Positions 1 through 6,287 of a stretch of 6,315 nucleotides of DNA are shown here, piece after piece. Within the stretch, counting starts at the first letter, position 1. Every line of letters begins with the position of its first letter. Both the position numbers and the translations under genes were made by a program. Below the pieces are notes generated by a model, which saw only the letters and a list, made by a program, of their open reading frames with translations, searched no databases and had not been told where the DNA came from. Source of the stretch: Syntrophaceae bacterium (GTDB taxonomy: Bacteria; Desulfobacterota; DTXE01); assembly GCA_012962595.1 (NCBI GenBank), contig DTXE01000494.1, positions 1 to 6,315 on the forward strand. The letters are read 5' to 3'.

Positions 1-53
1 AAATTCCAAATTCCAAACAATGTTTGGTATTTGATGCTTGGAATTTGGAATTT
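1..53. repeat. Perfect 16-bp inverted repeat made of duplicated heptamers
   Basis: The left arm (1-16) is two copies of AAATTCC followed by AA. The right arm (38-53) is its exact reverse complement, TT followed by two copies of GGAATTT. The 21-nt spacer contains most of a second, competing palindrome, CCAAACA-A-TGTTTGG, at 13-27. The left arm begins at the first base of the window, so the full arms may be longer. Such AT-rich heptamer repeats resemble the intergenic repeats of some bacteria (short tandemly repeated repetitive sequences are one named class), but assigning this one to a family is inference. It could act as a transcription-end hairpin for a gene to the left or be a dispersed intergenic repeat. 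No transposase is visible. Confidence 0.85.
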
Positions 54-64
54 AAAAAGAAATC

Positions 65-94
65 CTCCTGCCTCCAAATTAGAGGAGTTATTTT
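65..94 (+). terminator. Weak possible hairpin followed by a T-rich stretch
   Basis: CTCCT (65-69) can pair with AGGAG (83-87), and the T-rich run TTATTTT follows at 88-94. An alternative pairing, CCTC (71-74) with GAGG (82-85), is mutually exclusive with the first. The stem is only 5 bp with a 13-nt loop, so this is a poor rho-independent terminator candidate. It would end transcription arriving from a gene to the left of the window. Confidence 0.2.
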
Positions 95-137
95 CACATG
101 AATAGAAGGTCAGTCATAAAAATAAAGACTTTTGTAA

Positions 138-166
138 TTGACATCTATTAGGGGCAAAGTTAATGT
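138..166 (+). promoter_or_regulatory. Candidate sigma70-type promoter for the radical SAM gene
   Basis: A perfect TTGACA -35 box lies at 138-143. At exactly 17-bp spacing is TAATGT (161-166), which matches the -10 consensus at only 3 of 6 positions. Transcription would start near 173, about 30 nt before the start codon. The perfect -35 box and correct spacing support the call. The weak -10 box limits it. Confidence 0.4.
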
Positions 167-203
167 GTAAAGAAGCAAAGTCAGTCTTAAGGAGCTACCG
201 AGA

Positions 204-1220
204 ATGAAACAGGCTATGCTATGGGAACCCAAAGGAGATGACAAGGTGAGGTGCTACCTCTGTAATCACCATTGTCTCATAAAGCCTTCCAAAAAAGGAA
301 TATGTGGGGTGAGGGAAAACCGTGACGGAGTCCTCCACACCCTGGTCTACGGCAAAGCCATTGCCAAGCACGTGGACCCTATTGAAAAGAAGCCCCTTTA
401 TCACTTTTTCCCAGGCTCTTTTTCCTATTCTATTGCCACTGTAGGGTGTAATTTTAGGTGTCTTTTTTGTCAAAATGCCGATATCTCTCAGATGCCCAGG
501 GATCATGAAAGGATAATAGGCGGGGATTTTTCAGCCCATGAGGTAGTGGAGGAAGCTAAAAGGACGCATTGTAAGACCATAGCCTATACCTACACAGAGC
601 CCACTATCTTCTTTGAATATGCCTATGACACCTCTTTGTTGGCATCTGAGGCGGGTCTAAAAAATCTCTTTATCACCAATGGCTACATGACCAAGGATGC
701 CTTGGAAGCCATCCATCCTCATTTACATGCAGCCAATGTAGATTTAAAGGCATTTAATGATGAATATTATAAGAGGACATGTGGAGCCAGGCTTCAACCT
801 GTATTAGATAGTATAAAAATTATGAGGAAATTGGATATTTGGGTTGAGATAACCACCCTCCTTATTCCCTCCTTAAATGATTCCAAAGAGGAACTTAAGG
901 ATTTAGCTCAATTCATTCTAGATGTGGGCCCAGAAGTCCCTTGGCACATTAGCCGATTTTATCCCACATATAGGCTGACTGACATTCCTCCTACACCGGT
1001 TCAGAGTATACATAAGGCCAGAGAAATTGGACTTAGCGTGGGCTTAAGATATGTATATAGCGGGAATGTTCCTGGTGATGAGGGAGAAAATACATTTTGC
1101 TATCATTGCGGCCACCTGCTTATCCAGCGTTTAGGATACACCATTGCTAACAATGAGATCATAGACTCTAAATGTCCTAAATGTGGGACTACCATAGATG
1201 GGGTGGCCATGTCGTCCTAG
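204..1220 (+). CDS. amrS: AmmeMemoRadiSam-type radical SAM enzyme
   Basis: This 338-aa protein belongs to the pyruvate formate-lyase activase-like radical SAM family, in the subgroup named after its frequent association with AMMECR1 and Memo proteins. The [4Fe-4S]/SAM motif CxxxCxxC is C82, C86 and C89 within GCNFRCLFCQN. Other family segments are IAYTYTEPT at 126-134, FITNGYM at 156-162, and the later VDLKAFNDEYY and HISRFYPTYRL. An N-terminal cysteine cluster (C17, C20, C24, C34) precedes the SAM domain, and a C-terminal zinc ribbon-like pair (C299xxC302 and C324xxC327) follows it. The ribosome site TAAGGAG (188-194) lies 9 nt before the ATG and supports this start. The enzyme is probably cytoplasmic, and its substrate is not known to me. 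Neither AMMECR1 nor Memo is encoded in the window. The gene stands alone on its strand and converges with trpS 22 bp away. The family call is strong; the symbol follows subgroup naming. Confidence 0.9.
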   Translation: MKQAMLWEPKGDDKVRCYLCNHHCLIKPSKKGICGVRENRDGVLHTLVYGKAIAKHVDPIEKKPLYHFFPGSFSYSIATVGCNFRCLFCQNADISQMPRDHERIIGGDFSAHEVVEEAKRTHCKTIAYTYTEPTIFFEYAYDTSLLASEAGLKNLFITNGYMTKDALEAIHPHLHAANVDLKAFNDEYYKRTCGARLQPVLDSIKIMRKLDIWVEITTLLIPSLNDSKEELKDLAQFILDVGPEVPWHISRFYPTYRLTDIPPTPVQSIHKAREIGLSVGLRYVYSGNVPGDEGENTFCYHCGHLLIQRLGYTIANNEIIDSKCPKCGTTIDGVAMSS

Positions 1221-1242
1221 GTTGTATTGAGGGCTTATCATA

Positions 1243-2214
1243 TTAGGCTCCATAAGCAACTCCTGTCTTTGTCCGAACCTGGGCCATGGTTTTTGAAGCA
1301 ATATCTCTGGCCTTTTCTGCACCCAGCTTAAGAATTCGGCTAATCTCCCCTGGATCCTGAGATAAATTGGCCCTTTTTTCCCGGGCTGTAGAGAAATATT
1401 GCCATATAATCTCAGTGAGTTCCTTTTTTACATCGCTATATTTGAGACCTCCACATAGATATCTCTCCCTCATGTTATGTTTTTGCTTGGTATCTACGAA
1501 CAGGCTATACAATTTGAAAAGATTGCATCGGTCCGGATTTTTAGGTGCTTCTACAGGTGAGGAATCTGTAACTATGCCCATAAGGCGTTTGGCCAACACA
1601 TCCTTTTCACAAAAGATGTCAATAGTATTTCCATAGGATTTGGACATCTTACGCCCATCCGTTCCAGGAATAACCGCTACACCTTCCTCAATTTCTGGTT
1701 CAGGAATGATAAACACCTCACCAAAGGTATGGTTAAATTTGGTAGCCAAATCCCTAGCTATCTCCACATGCTGCTTTTGGTCCTTTCCTACAGGCACAAT
1801 CTCTGTTTTGTAAAGCAGGATGTCGGCAGCCATCAAAACGGGATAGGAAAGAAGGCCATGATTGGCGGCAATTCCTTTGGCAACCTTATCTTTATAAGAG
1901 TGGCATCTTCCTAATAACCCCACAGGGGTAAGGTTAGAAAGAATCCAGGTGAGCTCAGTCACTTCAGGAACATCGGATTGAACCCAAAGGATAGATTTAG
2001 AGGGGTCAAGTCCCAGTGATAAAAGGGTTGTAGCTGCTTCTATGGTATCTCTGGCCAGCCGAGAACCATTAAATACAGTGGTCATGGCATGAAGGTTGGC
2101 GATAAAGCAAAGTAATTCAGCCTTTTCCTGATATTCAATCATTTTTCGGATCATGCCGAAATAATTTCCTAGATGAAATGTGCCAGAAGGCTGAATACCT
2201 GATAATACACGCAT
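1243..2214 (-). CDS. trpS: Tryptophanyl-tRNA synthetase
   Basis: This class I aminoacyl-tRNA synthetase charges tRNA-Trp with tryptophan in the cytoplasm. At 323 aa it is about the usual length for bacterial TrpRS. The HIGH-type signature is in QPSGTFHLGNYFG (residues 8-20, with H14, G16 and N17). The mid-region family signature GKDQKQHVEIARDLA occupies residues 143-157. A perfect KMSKS loop is at residues 189-193, preceded by PGTDGR. D131 in the LMAADILLY segment matches the position that contacts the substrate indole in known TrpRS structures. The Shine-Dalgarno site GGGAGGT (plus-strand 2221-2227) is strong and lies 6 nt from the ATG, which fixes the start. It is the last gene of the minus-strand cluster, 52 bp after the epimerase gene. 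No T-box or tryptophan leader is visible in that gap, so expression probably depends on read-through from upstream. The identification is secure. Confidence 0.98.
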   Translation of the reverse strand: MRVLSGIQPSGTFHLGNYFGMIRKMIEYQEKAELLCFIANLHAMTTVFNGSRLARDTIEAATTLLSLGLDPSKSILWVQSDVPEVTELTWILSNLTPVGLLGRCHSYKDKVAKGIAANHGLLSYPVLMAADILLYKTEIVPVGKDQKQHVEIARDLATKFNHTFGEVFIIPEPEIEEGVAVIPGTDGRKMSKSYGNTIDIFCEKDVLAKRLMGIVTDSSPVEAPKNPDRCNLFKLYSLFVDTKQKHNMRERYLCGGLKYSDVKKELTEIIWQYFSTAREKRANLSQDPGEISRILKLGAEKARDIASKTMAQVRTKTGVAYGA

Positions 2215-2241
2215 CTATTAACCTCCCTTATCTAAGCCTCT

Positions 2242-2261
2242 CCTATCCGCAAAATCATTTT
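2242..2261 (-). repeat. Intergenic motif, copy 1 (epimerase-trpS gap)
   Basis: On the minus strand this reads AAAATGATTTTG, then CG, then GATAGG. It begins a few bases after the epimerase stop codon. A near-identical copy lies after the DUF885 stop codon at 4419-4435. The core AAAATGATTTT is itself an 11-nt palindrome centred on one G. A shared 12-mer could occur by chance in AT-rich DNA of this length, so function is uncertain. Confidence 0.4.
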
Positions 2262-2266
2262 ATTTA

Positions 2267-3172
2267 TTATACAGGTCTTACATACCGGGCAATACCCTCT
2301 TTAAAGGGTTTAGGTTCAAGGCCGAATACTTTGTAAAATGGCTTTTCATCGCAGATATTTCCCTCCAACAGCATGGTAATCTGGGTATGTGTTATAGGAA
2401 AGCTTTTAAATCCTCCAAATAGATGGGCCAAAGTGTACATTAGCCAAACCGGTATGTGAACTTTCCAGGCCTTCTTTCCTATCACCTGTGCAATGGTATC
2501 CACCAAGTCATTATAGGTCAATCGGTTGGTCTGGCTATCACCGGCCAGTTCATAGATTTGATAATGGGTCTCTTCCATTTCTAAAGCCTTCACAAAGGCA
2601 GCAGCTACAGTTTCTACTGACACCGGTTGTAACTGATAGAGACCATCTCCCACTACAGGAAAGATAGGGGATGATCTTATGAGATGTGCTAACATATTCA
2701 CAAAATTATCCCTTAATCCAAATATGAGAGAGGGACGGAAGATGGTCCAGATCAATTTGCTTTTTTGGACATATTCCTCAGCTTGGTATTTGGTCTGATG
2801 GTAAAGTGCCTTGGCATGAGGCCTGGTTCCTAAGGCACTCATGTGGAGGTAGCGTTTAATTCCTGATTTGATGGTTTCATCCACCACATTAACTGTAGCC
2901 TGAAAGTGAAGACCTTCAAAAGTAATGCCTCTTTTGGGGAATTCCCTGATGATTCCTACTAAATGTATGACTGCATCACATCCCTTCATTTTCTGGGCCA
3001 GGCCTTCTGATTCTAATACGTCTCCATTGACTATTTCTATAGCTTGAGTGTGAAGTAATCTTTTCTCTGAACCAATTCTGACCAGGCAGCGGACATTATG
3101 GCCCTGATTAAGCAATTCTTCAATAATGTGCGATCCCACAAAACCGGTGCCTCCTGTCAAAAATACCTTCAT
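2267..3172 (-). CDS. NAD(P)-binding epimerase-like protein, NDUFA9-type atypical SDR
   Basis: This 301-aa protein is an atypical short-chain dehydrogenase. A Rossmann dinucleotide-binding motif opens it at residues 6-15 (TGGTGFVGSH, GxxGxxG). D51 and the HLVGII segment (70-75) are typical of the NDUFA9/YbjT-like branch. A candidate catalytic set is S112 with Y124 and K128 in the YxxxK motif YHQTK. Bacterial relatives are often annotated as complex I NDUFA9 subunit family protein or NAD-dependent epimerase/dehydratase. The true substrate is unknown, and NADH dehydrogenase function should not be assumed. There is no signal peptide, so it is probably cytoplasmic. GGGAG (plus 3181-3185) and AAGGT (3176-3180) lie 8 and 3 nt from the ATG and support the start. 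It sits 31 bp after the thioredoxin-like gene. The fold is certain and the function unassigned. Confidence 0.88.
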   Translation of the reverse strand: MKVFLTGGTGFVGSHIIEELLNQGHNVRCLVRIGSEKRLLHTQAIEIVNGDVLESEGLAQKMKGCDAVIHLVGIIREFPKRGITFEGLHFQATVNVVDETIKSGIKRYLHMSALGTRPHAKALYHQTKYQAEEYVQKSKLIWTIFRPSLIFGLRDNFVNMLAHLIRSSPIFPVVGDGLYQLQPVSVETVAAAFVKALEMEETHYQIYELAGDSQTNRLTYNDLVDTIAQVIGKKAWKVHIPVWLMYTLAHLFGGFKSFPITHTQITMLLEGNICDEKPFYKVFGLEPKPFKEGIARYVRPV

Positions 3173-3203
3173 AGTACCTTCTCCCTGTTTTTAATGCTCA
3201 AGC

Positions 3204-3701
3204 CTATTCTATAAACCTTTTTAGATTTGGAGGTGAAAAGGAATAATATCTCATGATGCCCTGCGGATCAATAAGGATGTAAGTGGGTACTCCCCTTATA
3301 TGGTATCTCTTGCTGACGGTGCTTCCTTTGTCATAGAGGATAGTGTAAGTGATTCCATACCTTCTCTTGTACCCTCTAACCTGTTTTAAGGAATCATGTA
3401 CCCCAATGTTAATTGCCAAAATCTTCAGCCTTTCAGAGTAGCTTTCATGGGCTTCTTCCATCCATGGTATAGACTTTCCACAGTGAGGACACCAGGTAGC
3501 CCAAAAATAGAGTAGCACCCAGGACTTTTCCCTAAATTGGGAGAGACTTGTTACCTTTCCTTCAAGATCCTCAAGGGTAAAGTCATAGCTTTCCTTTTGG
3601 GACAGTGTATCCTCTGACGTTTGACCACAACCTTGGGAACATGTTAACATAAGTATTAAGGCGCATACCCAGAGGATGTTACATACCTTGATTGTCCTCA
3701 T
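3204..3701 (-). CDS. TlpA/ResA-like thioredoxin-fold lipoprotein
   Basis: This 165-aa protein is an exported thiol-disulfide oxidoreductase of the TlpA/ResA/AhpC-TSA-like group. The N-terminus has a basic start (MRTIK) and a hydrophobic core at about residues 9-20. A degenerate lipobox SQGC puts C25 as the likely lipidated cysteine, so it would be anchored facing the periplasm. The redox motif is FWATWCPHCGKS with C71-P-H-C74. The cis-proline loop RGVPTYILID has P139. The domain fills residues 38-165 with no extra domains. The start codon lies only 3 nt after the ccdA stop, and no good Shine-Dalgarno site is visible before it, so translation is probably coupled to ccdA. The neighbour CcdA is the expected electron donor. 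Plausible roles are cytochrome c haem-site cysteine reduction or general periplasmic thiol reduction. No cytochrome c biogenesis genes are in the window to decide this. Confidence 0.9.
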   Translation of the reverse strand: MRTIKVCNILWVCALILMLTCSQGCGQTSEDTLSQKESYDFTLEDLEGKVTSLSQFREKSWVLLYFWATWCPHCGKSIPWMEEAHESYSERLKILAINIGVHDSLKQVRGYKRRYGITYTILYDKGSTVSKRYHIRGVPTYILIDPQGIMRYYSFSPPNLKRFIE

Positions 3702-3704
3702 ATC

Positions 3705-4412
3705 TTACATAAATAGCTGCCCGGCCCTAATCAAAAAATACTGGGCAGCCCCTATCATTAACAAGGCCAAAAATCTCTTTACCCTCTGCTGCCACTTGCC
3801 TGACTTTGGCAAGGATGACAGAAGACCTGCGAAGGTTCCTACTAAGATAAGCAAAGTGCCCATGCCGAAGGCAAAGAAAAATAGCATGAACATTCCCAGG
3901 GTCACATTCCGGTGACTGGCCACAAAGGTAAGCAAGATACCGAGTACTGGGACAGTGCAGGGGGCGGCCACTAAAGAGGATATTCCCCCAGCAAATAGAG
4001 CAGAAATGGCATTATAGCCTTTTATTTTTCTTGGTTGGAGACGATAAAAGATTTGTGGGGGCTGTATAATAAATACATCAAGCATAGCCAGACCAAAAAA
4101 CAGACATAGATTAGCAACAATAAAATGGCCCCAAGGATTAGTGGTCACTTGGCCAAAAAGCTGGCCGGTTAAGGCGGCTATACCACCTAAAATGCTGTAA
4201 ACTATGGCCAGGCCAAGTACATAAAAAAGCGATAAGGAAAACCCCTTGAGCTTGCTAGTTGCCCTAGCCCCGATGAATCCTGCCGTTATAGGAATAAGGG
4301 GATAGGTACATGGTGTGAAGCTTGTCAGAACACCTCCCACAAAGGCTAGAAGTATGGCTAGCAAAGGTGCAGTGGTTATATAATTAGCCAACTCATTGCT
4401 GATAAATTCCAT
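3705..4412 (-). CDS. ccdA: CcdA/DsbD-type thiol-disulfide transmembrane transporter
   Basis: This 235-aa inner-membrane protein corresponds to the isolated membrane domain of DsbD. It is predicted to pass electrons from cytoplasmic thioredoxin to periplasmic thiol proteins. About six hydrophobic segments are visible, near residues 13-33, 58-82, 95-115, 135-163, 172-198 and 213-229. The redox pair is C35 in SFTPCTYPLIP and C152 in AAPCTVPVLG, at the ends of the first and fourth segments as the family requires. C103 is an additional cysteine in a membrane segment. The periplasmic alpha and gamma domains of full DsbD are absent; the next gene, a thioredoxin-fold lipoprotein, would supply the gamma-like partner. 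AGGT (plus 4418-4421) lies 5 nt before the ATG. The start is 23 bp after the DUF885 stop, consistent with co-transcription. The family is secure; the symbol reflects family rather than proven role. Confidence 0.92.
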   Translation of the reverse strand: MEFISNELANYITTAPLLAILLAFVGGVLTSFTPCTYPLIPITAGFIGARATSKLKGFSLSLFYVLGLAIVYSILGGIAALTGQLFGQVTTNPWGHFIVANLCLFFGLAMLDVFIIQPPQIFYRLQPRKIKGYNAISALFAGGISSLVAAPCTVPVLGILLTFVASHRNVTLGMFMLFFFAFGMGTLLILVGTFAGLLSSLPKSGKWQQRVKRFLALLMIGAAQYFLIRAGQLFM

Positions 4413-4418
4413 GTCTGA

Positions 4419-4435
4419 CCTATCAAAATCATTTT
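4419..4435 (-). repeat. Intergenic motif, copy 2 (DUF885-ccdA gap)
   Basis: On the minus strand this reads AAAATGATTTTGATAGG, just after the DUF885 stop codon. It shares the 12-mer AAAATGATTTTG and the following GATAGG with the copy at 2242-2261, lacking only the intervening CG. The AGG at its end is part of the likely ccdA ribosome site, so part of the similarity may simply reflect translation signals. Confidence 0.4.
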
Positions 4436-6070
4436 TTAAGATAACATTAAAGGCTCAATGAGACTTATGGGTATGGAGCCAAAGCTAAGCAGCCGGTCGT
4501 GAAAATCCTTCAAGCTGAAATCCTTGCCCTTCAATTTTCGGATCTTTTCCCGCAATTCCAGTATCTGTTTTTTGCCAACCATATAGCTCATGGGCTGAGT
4601 GGGGCTGATGCTGTAGCGCTTCACCTCAGCTTGAGCGTTGGTCTTTTCCAAGTCGGCCACATCTATCAACATCCTGACCGCATCATGGAAACTCATAACA
4701 TGTGAGTGAATGGAGGCATCTATTACTACCCTGCAGGAACGCCATAGTTGATCTTTAAGTTGAAGTAAGCGTGTGGCAGGGTCTTGATAAAACCCTACCT
4801 CGAACATCATCTCTTCACAATACAGGGCCCAGCCTTCAACAAAAACGGTGCTTTCATATTGTTTTCTCACCAGGGAATGTACTTCATTAGCCCTACTCAA
4901 TTGTAGATGATGCCCAGGGTATGCCTCATGCAAGGCCACAATGGCTGCGCCACGACGATTGTGTCCCCGAAGTTGATCTAGCTGCTTTTCTTCTGAGGCA
5001 TGTAGATCAACCGGGGTTACCCAAAAGATGCCTTCTGGTTTCTGGTCAAAAGGGGGTGGGGGAAGATAGGCGGCATAAGGTGTAGTGGGTCTTTCAAAAA
5101 GAGGTGTTTCTGAAATCCTCAAGATTTCACTGGCAGGAATGGTTACTAAATCCTTGGTTCGTACAAACTCTCTAGCCGCTCTCATCTTTTCCTGGTAGAG
5201 GTGAATTAGTCCCTCTCCTGGGGGATAGTCCTCTTTCAGCTCTGTTACAATCTCTCGCCAGCTTTTTTTAGGATCTATTTCCTTAGCTATTTCTTGCATT
5301 GCTTGCTCAGTTTGAGCTATAAATTCCCTTCCTAGGGCGATTAAACCATCCACGCTATAAGGCAAAAGATGTTCTGTTTGTAACAGAAAATTGAACATCT
5401 CCCTTCCCATGGCAAAATTTTCAACCGCCTTGGGTAACACATCATGTTTTAGAAATATGTGATATCTCTTTAAGGCCTCAATGGCGGCGCTATTGGCCTG
5501 TTGAATCTGTCCACCAATCTTAGGATACTCTTTAGAGACTTCAGGAATCTGTGTTTGAAAAAAATTGATTCCTGCCTCAGTGACCTCCAATGCTATCTCT
5601 GTCCAGATTCGAGGGATCTCTCTACCCTCTGATAGATTGTTTTGCCCTTCCTTTAAGACCTTTGGGACTTTATTCAAGCGGCTAAGAAGGTTTTCCAATC
5701 TTTGTTCAAGGGGAGCAAACTCTCGAATGAGTAAACTGTAGATTCCATAAAGGCATGTATATGGATAGACGGTGGCATTACGAAAAAGCATTTGGGCTTG
5801 CTCAAAGAGGCGAATTTCCACCTCCAGTTGAGTGATTAGTATCTTAAGATCAATTTCTTGGTCACTGGACAAAGATGGCTTCCCTTCATAGGTTTTAAGT
5901 TGGGCTAAATGGCCTTTTGCCTTTTCAATCAATTCAATCTGAGCATGTTTATCATAATTTCCCATCTGGTCATCGTAATCATGGATACCCAAAAAGGTGG
6001 CAGATACCGGATCGCCTTTCCACTTTTCCCTAATAATTTGTGTAAAAAACTGATCCAGTTCTTTATCCAT
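4436..6070 (-). CDS. DUF885 family putative zinc metallopeptidase
   Basis: This 544-aa protein is in the length range of the DUF885 (COG4805) family, which is uncharacterised but carries gluzincin-like zinc-peptidase motifs. The zinc site is HEAYPGHHLQ (H381, E382, H387 or H388). A downstream glutamate in FVEGWALYCEE (E412, with E419/E420) is the likely third ligand. The conserved C-terminal signature QPMSYMVGKKQILELRE begins near residue 492. The N-terminal half is largely helical and carries GDPVSATFLGIHDYD (residues 19-33), typical of the family start. No signal peptide or lipobox is present, so a cytoplasmic location is predicted, unlike the exported lipoprotein forms. AAGGTG (plus 6076-6081) lies 5 nt before the ATG and supports the start. 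It is the first gene of the minus-strand cluster. The substrate is unknown; peptidase activity is inferred from motifs. Confidence 0.93.
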   Translation of the reverse strand: MDKELDQFFTQIIREKWKGDPVSATFLGIHDYDDQMGNYDKHAQIELIEKAKGHLAQLKTYEGKPSLSSDQEIDLKILITQLEVEIRLFEQAQMLFRNATVYPYTCLYGIYSLLIREFAPLEQRLENLLSRLNKVPKVLKEGQNNLSEGREIPRIWTEIALEVTEAGINFFQTQIPEVSKEYPKIGGQIQQANSAAIEALKRYHIFLKHDVLPKAVENFAMGREMFNFLLQTEHLLPYSVDGLIALGREFIAQTEQAMQEIAKEIDPKKSWREIVTELKEDYPPGEGLIHLYQEKMRAAREFVRTKDLVTIPASEILRISETPLFERPTTPYAAYLPPPPFDQKPEGIFWVTPVDLHASEEKQLDQLRGHNRRGAAIVALHEAYPGHHLQLSRANEVHSLVRKQYESTVFVEGWALYCEEMMFEVGFYQDPATRLLQLKDQLWRSCRVVIDASIHSHVMSFHDAVRMLIDVADLEKTNAQAEVKRYSISPTQPMSYMVGKKQILELREKIRKLKGKDFSLKDFHDRLLSFGSIPISLIEPLMLS

Positions 6071-6139
6071 AATAGCACCTTATTTTCAACTAAATAAGAA
6101 GTTCTACATCCCATTTGGAGAAGGTAGGGATTAATGGGA

Positions 6140-6169
6140 AAAATAGCTTAATCGGAAGTCCTTCGTCAA
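6140..6169 (-). promoter_or_regulatory. Candidate promoter for the five-gene minus-strand cluster
   Basis: On the minus strand, TTGACG (plus 6164-6169) matches the -35 consensus at 5 of 6 positions. TATTTT (plus 6140-6145), 18 bp downstream, matches the -10 consensus at 4 of 6. Transcription would start near 6133, leaving a leader of about 60 nt before the DUF885 ATG. The region is AT-rich, so partial matches arise easily. Confidence 0.35.
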
Positions 6170-6272
6170 CAAAAAAGCTAAGAAGAATATGTATGATAGA
6201 ATTGGGATAGGGGAGTGGGGTTAAATCAGGATGAATTTTTCTCACCATTATGATATTCACATGAAACCCTCA

Positions 6273-6287
6273 TGGCCCTCCGGGCCA
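6273..6287. repeat. Short GC-rich perfect hairpin
   Basis: TGGCCC (6273-6278) and GGGCCA (6282-6287) form a perfect 6-bp stem around a TCC loop, in surroundings that are otherwise AT-rich. No run of T follows on either strand, so it is not a standard rho-independent terminator. It could belong to a REP-like dispersed repeat or an upstream gene's 3' end. The window ends 28 nt later, which prevents a decision. Confidence 0.5.

Noticed and set aside
98..151. 17-codon open frame (MNRRSVIKIK...) upstream of the radical SAM gene, with GAGGAG at 82-87
   Set aside because: A possible leader peptide by spacing, but it is very short, has no attenuator-like structure after it, and overlaps the -35 box of the candidate promoter. 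It is most likely chance.
109..186. Direct repeat GTCAGTC at 109-115 and 180-186 before the radical SAM start
   Set aside because: A 7-mer repeated within 200 bases is about what chance gives, and the two sites have no palindromic form or helical spacing to suggest an operator.
219..506. Minus-strand open frame of 95 codons inside the radical SAM gene
   Set aside because: It is an antisense shadow. The plus-strand frame has intact family motifs throughout, and the antisense product has no recognisable domain.
2215..2266. Possible tryptophan-responsive leader (T-box or attenuator) before trpS
   Set aside because: The 52-bp gap is too short for a T-box, contains no specifier stem or T-box core sequence, and encodes no tryptophan-rich leader peptide.
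5929..6114. Minus-strand 61-codon frame overlapping the DUF885 start
   Set aside because: It overlaps the well-supported N-terminal coding region of the DUF885 protein in another frame and has no family resemblance.
6090..6248. Minus-strand open frame of 52 codons (ATG at 6248) ending 19 bp before the DUF885 start
   Set aside because: There is no Shine-Dalgarno site, the hydrophobic and proline-rich composition is what translated pyrimidine-rich DNA gives, it resembles no family I know, and it overlaps the candidate promoter.
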